From Nitrososphaerales archaeon TH703 (lineage in GTDB: Archaea; Thermoproteota; Nitrososphaeria; Nitrososphaerales; Nitrososphaeraceae): a stretch of 5,516 bases of DNA. The notes under the pieces were generated by a model. It did no database searches. It worked only from the letters and a program-made list of their open reading frames with translations, and was not told the DNA's origin. This document shows, piece by piece, positions 1 through 5,290 of the stretch. The position numbers and the translations under genes were made by a program. How positions within the stretch are numbered: the first letter of the stretch is position 1; each line of letters starts with the position of its first letter. The stretch lies in contig JAATVL010000075.1 in assembly GCA_014523525.1 (NCBI GenBank), forward strand, positions 1 through 5,516, written 5' to 3'.

Positions 1-1272
1 AAAACAGTAGTCCTTGGCTCATGGTTTGGGTGGGCTCTTGATGGCTATGATCTAGTTTTGATGCTCTTTGTAATATCATCTGTAAACCAACTCTTCTTTC
101 CCTCAAATAATCCTACTCTAAGTCTACTAGCTACATTCGCCATATATACGATAACACTTGTGATGCGACCAGTTGGTGGAGCTATTTTTGGAAATTTTGG
201 AGACAAACATGGAAGAAAAAAAGCAATGGTAATAACAATAGTGGGATTTTCAACTATCACATTTCTAACTGGGTTACTTCCTACGTGGCAAATGGTAGGC
301 ATGATAGCTCCAATATTACTTATAACTTTAAGATTTGCGCAAGGATTATTTGCTGGTGGCGAATGGGCAAGCGGCTCTGTAATCACAATGGAGACAGCAC
401 CAAAAGCAATGCGTGGATTACTTTCTGGATTTGTACAAAGTGGATACTCTTTTGGCTTTGTAATCGCATCACTAGCATATGGATTTGCAGTTACTGCTTA
501 TCCTGGACAATCATTTATAGAAATAGGATGGAGAATAATATTCTTTACAGGAATTATACCCGGATTGGTAGCTTTATTAATTAGATTTAAGATGAACGAA
601 TCAGAAATATGGCTTAAGAAATCCAAAGAAACAAAGAAGAAACCAATAGAGAAAGCCCCACTAACGAGGGTTGTATCTGATATAGAACAAAGGAAGCGAT
701 TGTTACTTGCTTTGATAATTATGACTGGTCTTATGTATTGTTACTATACTTCCATTGGCTTTATGCCTACATTTTTAGAGAAGTATGACAACATAAATAG
801 AAATGAAGCAGCCACTATAATGATTGTTGTAACACTTGCAGCTATGGTTGGCACTATATTTACTGGTTTTATAAGCCAGTATATTGGGAGAATGAAAACT
901 CTGACTATTTTTGCATCAACATCTATAATACTTGTAGTACCACTTCTCTATGGTTTATATCAAAGTACTAATATTAATGACAAAATAATTTATGGATCAA
1001 TAGTAGTATTTGTATCTTCAACAGCTTTTGGGCCAATGCCTGCATTTCTATCAGAAAGATTCCCAACTGAAATAAGAAATACTGCTTCTGGCTTTGCTTA
1101 CAATGGTGGGCTGATAATCGGATCATGGTCTCCACTTATTGCTATAAATCTTTTGTCTAATATACCCCACCAGCTACCTTTTGTGCTCGCATTAAACATC
1201 ATAATTGGCGCAATAATAATATTGGTAGGTTCAAGGCTGAATCCTGACACTCGAAATGTGGATCTAGGCTAA
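1..1272 (+). CDS. MFS transporter, metabolite:H+ symporter-like (5' end missing)
   Basis: This is a secondary transporter of the major facilitator superfamily, expected to lie in the cytoplasmic membrane and move a small organic solute with protons. The frame is open to the left edge, so the start codon lies outside; 423 residues are visible and the family usually has about 430-450, so only a short N-terminus is missing. The first visible helix carries a DGYD signature (visible residues 14-17), which resembles the DGxD element of aromatic-acid and sialate type symporters. The cytoplasmic loop after helix 2 holds classical motif A, GNFGDKHGRKK (visible 64-74). RFAQGLFAGGEW (visible 111-122) is the helix 4 signature of metabolite:H+ symporters. 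A weaker second-half loop copy, ISQYIGRMKT, and SERFPTEIRNTASG near the C-terminus also fit. The gene ends with TAA. The substrate cannot be told from the sequence. Confidence 0.93.
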   Translation, partial: KTVVLGSWFGWALDGYDLVLMLFVISSVNQLFFPSNNPTLSLLATFAIYTITLVMRPVGGAIFGNFGDKHGRKKAMVITIVGFSTITFLTGLLPTWQMVGMIAPILLITLRFAQGLFAGGEWASGSVITMETAPKAMRGLLSGFVQSGYSFGFVIASLAYGFAVTAYPGQSFIEIGWRIIFFTGIIPGLVALLIRFKMNESEIWLKKSKETKKKPIEKAPLTRVVSDIEQRKRLLLALIIMTGLMYCYYTSIGFMPTFLEKYDNINRNEAATIMIVVTLAAMVGTIFTGFISQYIGRMKTLTIFASTSIILVVPLLYGLYQSTNINDKIIYGSIVVFVSSTAFGPMPAFLSERFPTEIRNTASGFAYNGGLIIGSWSPLIAINLLSNIPHQLPFVLALNIIIGAIIILVGSRLNPDTRNVDLG

Positions 1273-1278
1273 GCAGGA

Positions 1279-1294
1279 GTAGGTAAGTAGGTAA
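1279..1294. repeat. tandem repeat, 2 x 8 bp
   Basis: Two adjacent perfect copies of GTAGGTAA lie 6 bp after the stop codon of the transporter gene, in the convergent spacer. They have no evident function and could be simple slippage. Confidence 0.6.
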
Positions 1295-1360
1295 CTTTAC
1301 TAAATTCTGGTATTAATAATATTCGGGTTCGGCGTCCTTATCGATATTGAGCTAGCAGGT

Positions 1361-1370
1361 ATTAAAAAAT
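1361..1370 (-). terminator. T-run terminator of the site-2 protease gene
   Basis: Read on the minus strand this is ATTTTTTAAT, a run of six T about 40 bp past the stop codon of the protease gene. Archaeal RNA polymerase terminates at T-rich tracts without needing a hairpin. No comparable T-run is seen on the plus strand for the transporter gene that converges here. Confidence 0.4.
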
Positions 1371-1410
1371 AAGTGGTAAAATGCAGTTATAGGTTACAAG
1401 ATGTTAATGA

Positions 1411-2568
1411 TTACTCTTGTCTCAAAGCATCAAAATATTTTTTTCTTTCGGCCGCTATATTCAAGATATCAGTCTTTGTTACAAGACCTGTTATATCTCC
1501 TTCTCCATTACTGATGAATACAATATTCATTTTTCTTATGGCCATTTTATTTAAGGCCTGATCTGCATTGCTGTTTGCGTCCATAATTATCAAGTCATTT
1601 CTTGGGATCATTATATCATCTACTATTGTATTCATCCATTTATGCTCTGGAATAGCTCTGGCTACGGTGAGTGTTATGAGACCTATTACAGAACCAGAAT
1701 CATCGGTTACCGGAAACGCAGTTTTCATATAAAATCCAAAGTACTTCGTAAAGACATCATACAAGTTTGTCCCCTTCTTCACTGCTATCATATTGGTATT
1801 CATGATGTGTCGAAGTGTGACGCTAGAAAGAATTGAACCAAGTTCCTTTTGTTGCATATATGAGTGAGCTCCTGCATTAAGGAACCAACCTATGAGCAAT
1901 ATCCAAAGGCCTCCAACAAAAGTTCGAGTTATTATGCCAAGGAATCCAAATCCCATTAGGGCGTAGGAAATTATTATACTTATTCTTATTACACTTCTCG
2001 TGGCTGCATCATAATCTCTCTTCCTCTTGACTAAGGTGGCTCTGAGTATCCTGCCACCATCCAAAGGAAAAGCAGGTATTAGATTGAAGGCACCTAACAT
2101 GATATTTGCCAAGGTACCATAATAGAGAACTACGTCTATCGCCTGCAATGCAGTTGATGTGCCAATACCAATAATATCTTCAATAATAAAACTGAACAAG
2201 AAAAAGATACCAGCTAGACCAAAGCTGGTAAGAGGACCTACAATCGCTATATTAAATTCCTTCTGAAATTCTTTTGGTTCTTCCTCAATATCAGAAACTC
2301 CACCGAAAATGAATAACACAATCTGCCTTACTTTGATTCCGTATCTAATGGCCATGATGGAATGAGCAAGTTCGTGCAGTATCACCGAACTGAACAAGAC
2401 AGCAGCACCTGTAACAGCGACATACAAGTTAACCGCAAAGCTTAATCCTGGAAGTAATGTAGGAATAAGGTATGCTGACAGCGACCAGGTTACCAGCACA
2501 AATATTATTATGAAGGTGTAGTGAATTTTAATCCTGATACCCCTAATCTTGGCTACGGTCATTGACAT
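1411..2568 (-). CDS. site-2 protease family (M50) zinc metalloprotease with tandem CBS domains
   Basis: This is a membrane-embedded zinc protease of the S2P/M50 family, expected to cut transmembrane segments of substrate proteins within the bilayer. The zinc site is HELAH at residues 65-69, with His65 and His69 as ligands and Glu66 catalytic. The distal conserved motif NLIPAFPLDGG (162-172) supplies the third ligand, Asp170. Hydrophobic stretches near 14-38, 43-66, 105-130, 145-165, 195-215 and 218-232 fit a six-helix core. The C-terminal third is soluble and holds two CBS repeats, about 253-310 and 316-378, which in this family bind adenine nucleotides and may gate the protease. The length of 385 residues is normal for the CBS-containing subgroup. 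Met1 or Met3 could be the start, since both lie close together and neither has a Shine-Dalgarno sequence. The natural substrate is unknown; membrane-anchored regulators are cleaved by bacterial relatives. Confidence 0.95.
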   Translation of the reverse strand: MSMTVAKIRGIRIKIHYTFIIIFVLVTWSLSAYLIPTLLPGLSFAVNLYVAVTGAAVLFSSVILHELAHSIMAIRYGIKVRQIVLFIFGGVSDIEEEPKEFQKEFNIAIVGPLTSFGLAGIFFLFSFIIEDIIGIGTSTALQAIDVVLYYGTLANIMLGAFNLIPAFPLDGGRILRATLVKRKRDYDAATRSVIRISIIISYALMGFGFLGIITRTFVGGLWILLIGWFLNAGAHSYMQQKELGSILSSVTLRHIMNTNMIAVKKGTNLYDVFTKYFGFYMKTAFPVTDDSGSVIGLITLTVARAIPEHKWMNTIVDDIMIPRNDLIIMDANSNADQALNKMAIRKMNIVFISNGEGDITGLVTKTDILNIAAERKKYFDALRQE

Positions 2569-2600
2569 TGAATGTGCGCTTAGATCTTATGAATAGACTC

Positions 2601-2610
2601 TAATTTTAAT
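2601..2610. promoter_or_regulatory. possible TATA element, orientation unclear
   Basis: TAATTTTAAT lies 33 bp upstream of the protease start codon. On the minus strand it would place transcription about 10 nt before that codon. On the plus strand its centre is 26-27 bp before an ATG at 2632 that opens a 24-codon frame. Either or both uses are possible; the element is AT-rich enough to occur by chance. Confidence 0.3.
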
Positions 2611-2722
2611 GTGAAACTGAAGACTTGAGCAATGGGAATATTGTCTTATCTTGTTCACCATGAAATTGTCCCATATAGGAAGCAAAAGCAATTAATCAGA
2701 AGGTAAATAGATAAGTTTGAAG

Positions 2723-3046
2723 CTATTGTTTACCATATGAATCCACTTTAGCTTTTTGCAAATCTTTTTCCAATTTAAAGTTAAATCATTCAATTCACAG
2801 AATAATCTTAGTTTTTTTGTAATATTTTCTAATTGTGGATTGCGCAATTTCTCTAGCCTTTGCATGTTCTATCCGAAACATGGTAAAACTCATGACAGTT
2901 CCCTGATCCCATATAGGTTTTTCTTAGCCGTGGTAAGGATTGCCTTTGCCTGAGTGTCTAATATATCGGTCTTTTCTAATTCTTTTAACCTACGAGATTG
3001 GGTCTTGCTACTAAAGCCCTTTAGTAATCGCCCTCTTGTTCATCAT
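2723..3046 (-). pseudogene. decayed small Lys/Glu-rich gene (frameshifts and stops)
   Basis: No intact gene fills 2569-3107, but protein-like fragments follow one another on the minus strand. From ATG at 3046 the frame reads MMNKRAITK and soon hits TAG. Shifting by one base gives GFSSKTQSRRLKELEKTD and onward for about 40 residues to TGA at 2892-2890. Shifting back gives TVMSFTMFRIEHAKAREIAQ and onward to TGA at 2797-2795, with a second TGA at 2788-2786. The same frame then continues KLEKDLQKAKVDSYGKQ to TAG at 2725-2723. The fragments are helical and rich in Lys, Glu and Ala. A decayed gene of about 100 residues is the simplest reading. AT-rich DNA gives Lys-rich frames by chance, so this is tentative, and I do not recognise the family. 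Confidence 0.35.
3009..3026. repeat. palindrome with 8-bp arms and 2-bp spacer
   Basis: TACTAAAG and CTTTAGTA are perfect inverted arms around CC. The element lies about 80 bp upstream of the 77-residue zinc protein gene and at the first reading-frame break of the minus-strand pseudogene. Such symmetry suits a dimeric transcription factor, but it could equally be a hairpin or chance. No second copy was noticed in the window. Confidence 0.7.
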
Positions 3047-3071
3047 GGTACCCAGTCCTCCCATGTGTAGG

Positions 3072-3079
3072 ATTAAATA
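3072..3079. promoter_or_regulatory. TATA box of the zinc protein gene, possibly bidirectional
   Basis: ATTAAATA is centred 32-33 bp upstream of the ATG at 3108, which predicts a leader of about 6 nt. Its reverse complement TATTTAAT is centred 32-33 bp upstream of the minus-strand ATG at 3043, so the same box may once have served the decayed gene on the other strand. Confidence 0.5.
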
Positions 3080-3107
3080 GAATTCACTAATAGTTAACAT
3101 AGGTATA

Positions 3108-3341
3108 ATGGAACTAGAGACAGACATTTGTAGTTCTTGCGGAAGACAAAAGGAAATATATCATGAAACTATGATTTCCAACCGTCTTAACAAAAGGTAT
3201 TGTAAAGAATGCTATGATAACTTATACACAAACATCAATTGTAAAGTATGTGGTGAAGAAATGTTTAACAAAGATTACTTCAAACATCTACGAGAATTTC
3301 ACCCTGAGTATAATCATAGAGAATTTGTACAATTCCGGTGA
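3108..3341 (+). CDS. small protein with two predicted zinc sites
   Basis: This 77-residue soluble protein has a regular cysteine and histidine pattern that predicts two bound zinc ions. Site one is C8-x2-C11 with C32-x2-C35, in the contexts CSSCGR and RYCKECYDN, like a zinc ribbon or treble clef. Site two is C45-x2-C48 with H60 and H65 (CKVCGE, then HLREFH), a C2H2 finger with a 4-residue histidine spacing. C2H2 fingers of this kind often bind nucleic acid or proteins in archaea, but the partner is unknown. The ATG is preceded by a TATA-like box and no Shine-Dalgarno sequence. Both sites are complete, so the gene is probably functional. It stands alone and converges on the universal stress protein gene. 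I do not recognise a named family. Confidence 0.85.
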   Translation: MELETDICSSCGRQKEIYHETMISNRLNKRYCKECYDNLYTNINCKVCGEEMFNKDYFKHLREFHPEYNHREFVQFR

Positions 3342-3508
3342 TACTATTTTCGTTTAACCGTAATTCTAAAGTTTAAGTTTTAAAGGATATTATATCAAAT
3401 AAAATTATTTATTATATAAAACTTCATGTAAATCCTGATAATAAAATTAAGTAGAATTAAAGAGAACCTACAAAGGAACGTTACCACAATTATACAACAG
3501 AGCGATAG
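3342..3508. other. AT-rich convergent spacer
   Basis: This 167-bp gap separates the 3' ends of the zinc protein and universal stress protein genes. No ORF of note is found on either strand. ATTTTCGTTT (3345-3354) is a plausible T-rich terminator for the zinc protein. AAATAA-AA-TTATTT (3397-3410) is a perfect short inverted repeat in an almost pure A/T stretch. The region probably ends transcription from both sides. Confidence 0.5.
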
Positions 3509-3949
3509 TCATTTCACTACTAATACAGGGCAATGTGAATATGTTACGACTCCACTAGCAACGCTACCCAGCAAAAGTTTTTTAAATCCAGTCATACCTC
3601 TACTCCCAATAACAATCATATCTACTTTCTTCTTCTCTGCATATTCTACAATCTCTTTTACGACTGATGTATATTTAATAAGAACATCGGTCTTAACGCT
3701 CACTTTCTTTTCTGTTGCCTTTTGTTTCACCTCGTCTAGATCCTGCTCCGCTTTTTCCTTTTCTATCGTTTCAATTTCCTTCATTCTGCCAATATTCGCA
3801 TACTCGAATTGACTATATGGGACAGAAGAGACGATAGATAACACAATCAATTCTGCGTCATTTTTTTTAGCCAAGTCAATCGCGTAGGTGCTGGCGTTGA
3901 AGGAAGGATCAGAACCATCGACTGCAACTAGTATCTTTCTGATAGGCAA
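3509..3949 (-). CDS. universal stress protein (UspA family, ATP-binding type)
   Basis: This is a single-domain cytoplasmic universal stress protein of 146 residues, the usual size. The N-terminal strand and loop KILVAVDGSD (residues 5-14) places the adenine-binding Asp11. The C-terminal motif G115-x2-G118-x9-G128-S129 matches the G-2x-G-9x-G-(S/T) nucleotide-binding signature, so it should belong to the ATP-binding subgroup that dimerises. The last strand, CPVLVVK, is typical. The start codon is TTG: no in-frame ATG or GTG lies between it and the upstream stop at 3976-3974, and the homologous core begins four residues later. The TATA-like box is 26-27 bp upstream, so the mRNA is probably leaderless. 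Family members bind ATP and respond to stress or energy state; the partner here is unknown. A charged helical insert around 55-82, rich in Lys and Glu, is seen in many archaeal members. Confidence 0.97.
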   Translation of the reverse strand: MPIRKILVAVDGSDPSFNASTYAIDLAKKNDAELIVLSIVSSVPYSQFEYANIGRMKEIETIEKEKAEQDLDEVKQKATEKKVSVKTDVLIKYTSVVKEIVEYAEKKKVDMIVIGSRGMTGFKKLLLGSVASGVVTYSHCPVLVVK

Positions 3950-3970
3950 TAAACATTCATTACAATCAAT

Positions 3971-3980
3971 ATTTTATTAA
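3971..3980 (-). promoter_or_regulatory. TATA box of the universal stress protein gene
   Basis: On the minus strand this reads TTAATAAAAT and is preceded by an A-rich stretch. Its centre is 26-27 bp from the TTG start codon, the spacing expected when transcription begins at the start codon itself. Confidence 0.6.
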
Positions 3981-4130
3981 TTTTTCACCATTCAATGGAA
4001 ATAATTCATGCTTGTCCGTTGAAATGGCTAAAGCGTATTTTCTTACACAATAGATGATAGAGTGACCTTATCATCTTACTACCATGTTGGCTTCCAATTA
4101 TGTAGGAACGTGAACATTGTTCGAATTTTA

Positions 4131-4283
4131 ATGTCTAGAAGAACTATATCCAACCATTATAGCCTTGCAGAAAGACAGAATACAGGGAGCAGGAAACCTG
4201 CTCGATGTAGTTTATGCCAACACACAGCGCAAATGCACCTTATCGATGAAGACGGCAATTAATGTTTAAGATGCAGTAGATAG
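4131..4283 (+). pseudogene. zinc-ribbon small protein gene with internal stop
   Basis: From ATG at 4131 the frame encodes a basic N-terminus, then GSRKPARCSLCQHTAQMHL and IDEDGN, and stops at TAA 4260-4262. In the same frame the next codons read CLRCSR before TAG at 4281-4283. Read through the TAA, the ORF would be a 50-codon zinc ribbon with CxxC, about 16 residues, then CxxC. Without it the protein keeps only half of the zinc site. The simplest reading is a nonsense mutation of a formerly intact gene. The frame is also open upstream to a GTG at 4062, but that part shows no conserved-looking features. No convincing TATA box sits at -26 of 4131. It resembles the other small zinc genes in the window in size and style, not in alignable sequence. 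Confidence 0.5.
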
Positions 4284-4335
4284 GAGGAACTAATGTACTT
4301 TAGAAATACCTTCTGCCTCTCTCAAAAGCACTTCC

Positions 4336-4345
4336 TATTTTAAAT
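4336..4345 (+). promoter_or_regulatory. TATA box upstream of the frameshifted ORF
   Basis: TATTTTAAAT is centred 27-28 bp before the ATG at 4368, matching the leaderless geometry of other genes here. The promoter therefore looks intact although the downstream ORF is broken. Confidence 0.5.
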
Positions 4346-4367
4346 CCTAAGCTCGCTAATTCAATTT

Positions 4368-4527
4368 ATGAGCATAGAACAAACATTACAAAATGAGATT
4401 CAAGATTCTCAAAGGTGGCTTGATATCAAAAAGAGGAGACCACATACAAGCGAGAGTTGAATAAGAGAATTGAATCAACGTCATTTTAGAAACCCAACAA
4501 ACGCTTAGCCATATTGGGAAGATGTAA
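4368..4527 (+). pseudogene. Lys/Glu-rich small protein gene with two frameshifts
   Basis: ATG at 4368 opens MSIEQTLQNEIQDSQRWLDI, which then runs into TGA at 4458-4460. After the five-A run at 4428-4432 the protein-like sequence continues in another frame as KEETTYKRELNKRIE, ending at TAG 4487-4489. Near 4470-4475 it passes to the third frame as INVILETQQTLSHIGKM, ending at TAA 4525-4527. From memory, unverified, short Nitrososphaerales proteins share an order such as EIxxxxxWL, then EESTYKRDL and KRIELINWVLENMK, which these pieces match in sequence. One lost A in the homopolymer would explain the first break and a deletion of about 4 bp the second. Two independent breaks favour real decay over sequencing error. 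The function of the family is unknown to me. Confidence 0.55.
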
Positions 4528-4534
4528 TATATAG
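4525..4534 (+). promoter_or_regulatory. TATA box of the 59-residue zinc protein gene
   Basis: TAATATATAG has its A/T core centred 25-26 bp before the ATG at 4555. It is the clearest TATA box in the window and overlaps the last stop codon of the preceding pseudogene. A leaderless transcript is implied. Confidence 0.65.
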
Positions 4535-4554
4535 TGCGCTACTAATGATCGTAA

Positions 4555-4734
4555 ATGACCGCAGATAATCATCATAAGATAACGGATTTTTCCGATAGTA
4601 TTTGCACTTGTAAGCAATGCAGTCATAAGATAAGTAGAGATTGCTTCAAAGTTCATTGCAACTGTTGTAAGAAAGAAGACCATTCGATGGTGATGAATGG
4701 ATTTGAAGGATTTGAGGTAACTGACAAAAAATAG
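4555..4734 (+). CDS. 59-residue Cys-rich zinc-ribbon protein
   Basis: This short intact ORF encodes a soluble protein with seven cysteines in 22 residues: C17, C19, C22, C30, C35, C37 and C38. C19-x2-C22 and C35-x2-C38, 12 residues apart, form a standard zinc-ribbon pattern; the extra cysteines and His24, His34 and His43 may add a second metal ligand set. The N-terminus, MTADNHHKITDF, is polar and the C-terminus, GFEGFEVTDKK, is acidic-aromatic. Support for a real gene comes from the cysteine pattern, the TATA box at the leaderless distance, and a T-run 36 bp after the TAG stop. An overlapping minus-strand frame shows no such features. Zinc ribbons of this size in archaea are usually inferred to bind nucleic acid or proteins; the role here is unknown and I recognise no named family. 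Confidence 0.8.
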   Translation: MTADNHHKITDFSDSICTCKQCSHKISRDCFKVHCNCCKKEDHSMVMNGFEGFEVTDKK

Positions 4735-4768
4735 TAGTTTTGCAACTCACTCGCAACAATTTATTGAA

Positions 4769-4780
4769 GTTTTTTGTTTC
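4769..4780 (+). terminator. T-run terminator of the 59-residue zinc protein gene
   Basis: GTTTTTTGTTTC begins 35 bp after the stop codon of the small zinc protein gene, on its sense strand. T-rich tracts of this kind end archaeal transcripts. The rest of 4735-4877 holds no gene; it is the convergent gap before the PII gene. Confidence 0.45.
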
Positions 4781-4877
4781 TCCAAATCCTTTACCCAAAT
4801 ATGTTCTATGGCATGCGAAGTTATCAATTCTCTATGTATTATAGAATTTTCAATTTCGTTTCTATAAAATGTAATGC

Positions 4878-5231
4878 TCAAATCGCTTCCTCATCTTTTT
4901 TCTTGGTTACGAAATCTATCGCTCCTACTACATCTGAAATGAATATCTTACCGCCTAGATTCGGATCGCCTCCAAATTTTTCAAGGATCACTTGTGTTAG
5001 CTCTTCCACCATGTCGTCCCTGACTATAACCTCTACTTTTGTTCTTGGTATGAATTCGGGTGTTGCAGTTCTGGTACCTCTTTGAATTGAAACAGGTAGA
5101 GGTTTCACCTTGCCTCTCCCTTCAATCTGGGTTGCACTCATTCCTCCTATTTGCATGGCCTTGGGCAGTTCATCAATCTCGCTCAGCCATCTGTGCGGGA
5201 TTATTATCTCGAGTCTTTTTAGTTGTCCCAT
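4878..5231 (-). CDS. divergent PII-family signalling protein (GlnB/GlnK-like)
   Basis: PII proteins are trimeric sensors that usually bind ATP/ADP and 2-oxoglutarate and control nitrogen uptake or metabolism through a flexible T-loop. This 117-residue protein aligns over its length to E. coli GlnB (112): strand one LKRLEIIIPHRWLSEIDELP (4-23), GGMSATQIEGRGK (29-41), T-loop to about 60, IPRTKVEVIVRDDMVEEL (61-78) and C-terminal GGKIFISDVVGAIDFVTKKK (93-112). Lys95 of GKIF matches the conserved ATP-contacting lysine. By my hand alignment, Gln39 of GlnB is Val, Arg101 and Arg103 are Asp and Val, the uridylylated Tyr51 is absent and the T-loop is two residues longer. Ligand use may therefore differ. 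The start is Met at 5231 because a TATA box lies 26-27 bp upstream; Met two codons earlier is the alternative. No ammonium transporter gene is adjacent, unlike many glnK genes. Confidence 0.9.
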   Translation of the reverse strand: MGQLKRLEIIIPHRWLSEIDELPKAMQIGGMSATQIEGRGKVKPLPVSIQRGTRTATPEFIPRTKVEVIVRDDMVEELTQVILEKFGGDPNLGGKIFISDVVGAIDFVTKKKDEEAI

Positions 5232-5253
5232 GCACATAAATGAGCAACAGTTG

Positions 5254-5261
5254 TAATTAAA
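5254..5261 (-). promoter_or_regulatory. TATA box of the PII gene
   Basis: On the minus strand this reads TTTAATTA, centred 26-27 bp before the ATG at 5231. It supports that start codon and a leaderless mRNA, and argues against an N-terminal extension whose coding sequence would include the promoter. Confidence 0.6.
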
Positions 5262-5290
5262 CACTAGGAAAAACGTCCGTAGTTTAAGCC

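Noticed and set aside
2669..2917. Repeated 11-mer TCCCATATAGG at 2669-2679 and 2907-2917
   Set aside because: Only two copies with unrelated flanks; such short repeats are expected by chance in AT-rich DNA.
2756..2953. 65-codon plus-strand ORF in the gap after the protease gene
   Set aside because: It is Phe-rich, typical of the complement of Lys-rich sequence; the minus strand gives more protein-like fragments.
3397..3420. AT-rich stretch as a possible replication origin
   Set aside because: No origin recognition box pairs or cdc6/orc1 gene nearby; a convergent terminator region explains the composition.
4486..4683. 65-codon minus-strand ORF opposite the small zinc gene
   Set aside because: It has no motif, no promoter at the right distance, and it is explained by the stronger Cys-rich plus-strand gene.
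4690..4724. C/D-box sRNA-like boxes GTGATGA and CTGA
   Set aside because: They lie within the coding end of the 59-residue zinc protein and lack convincing internal C' and D' boxes.
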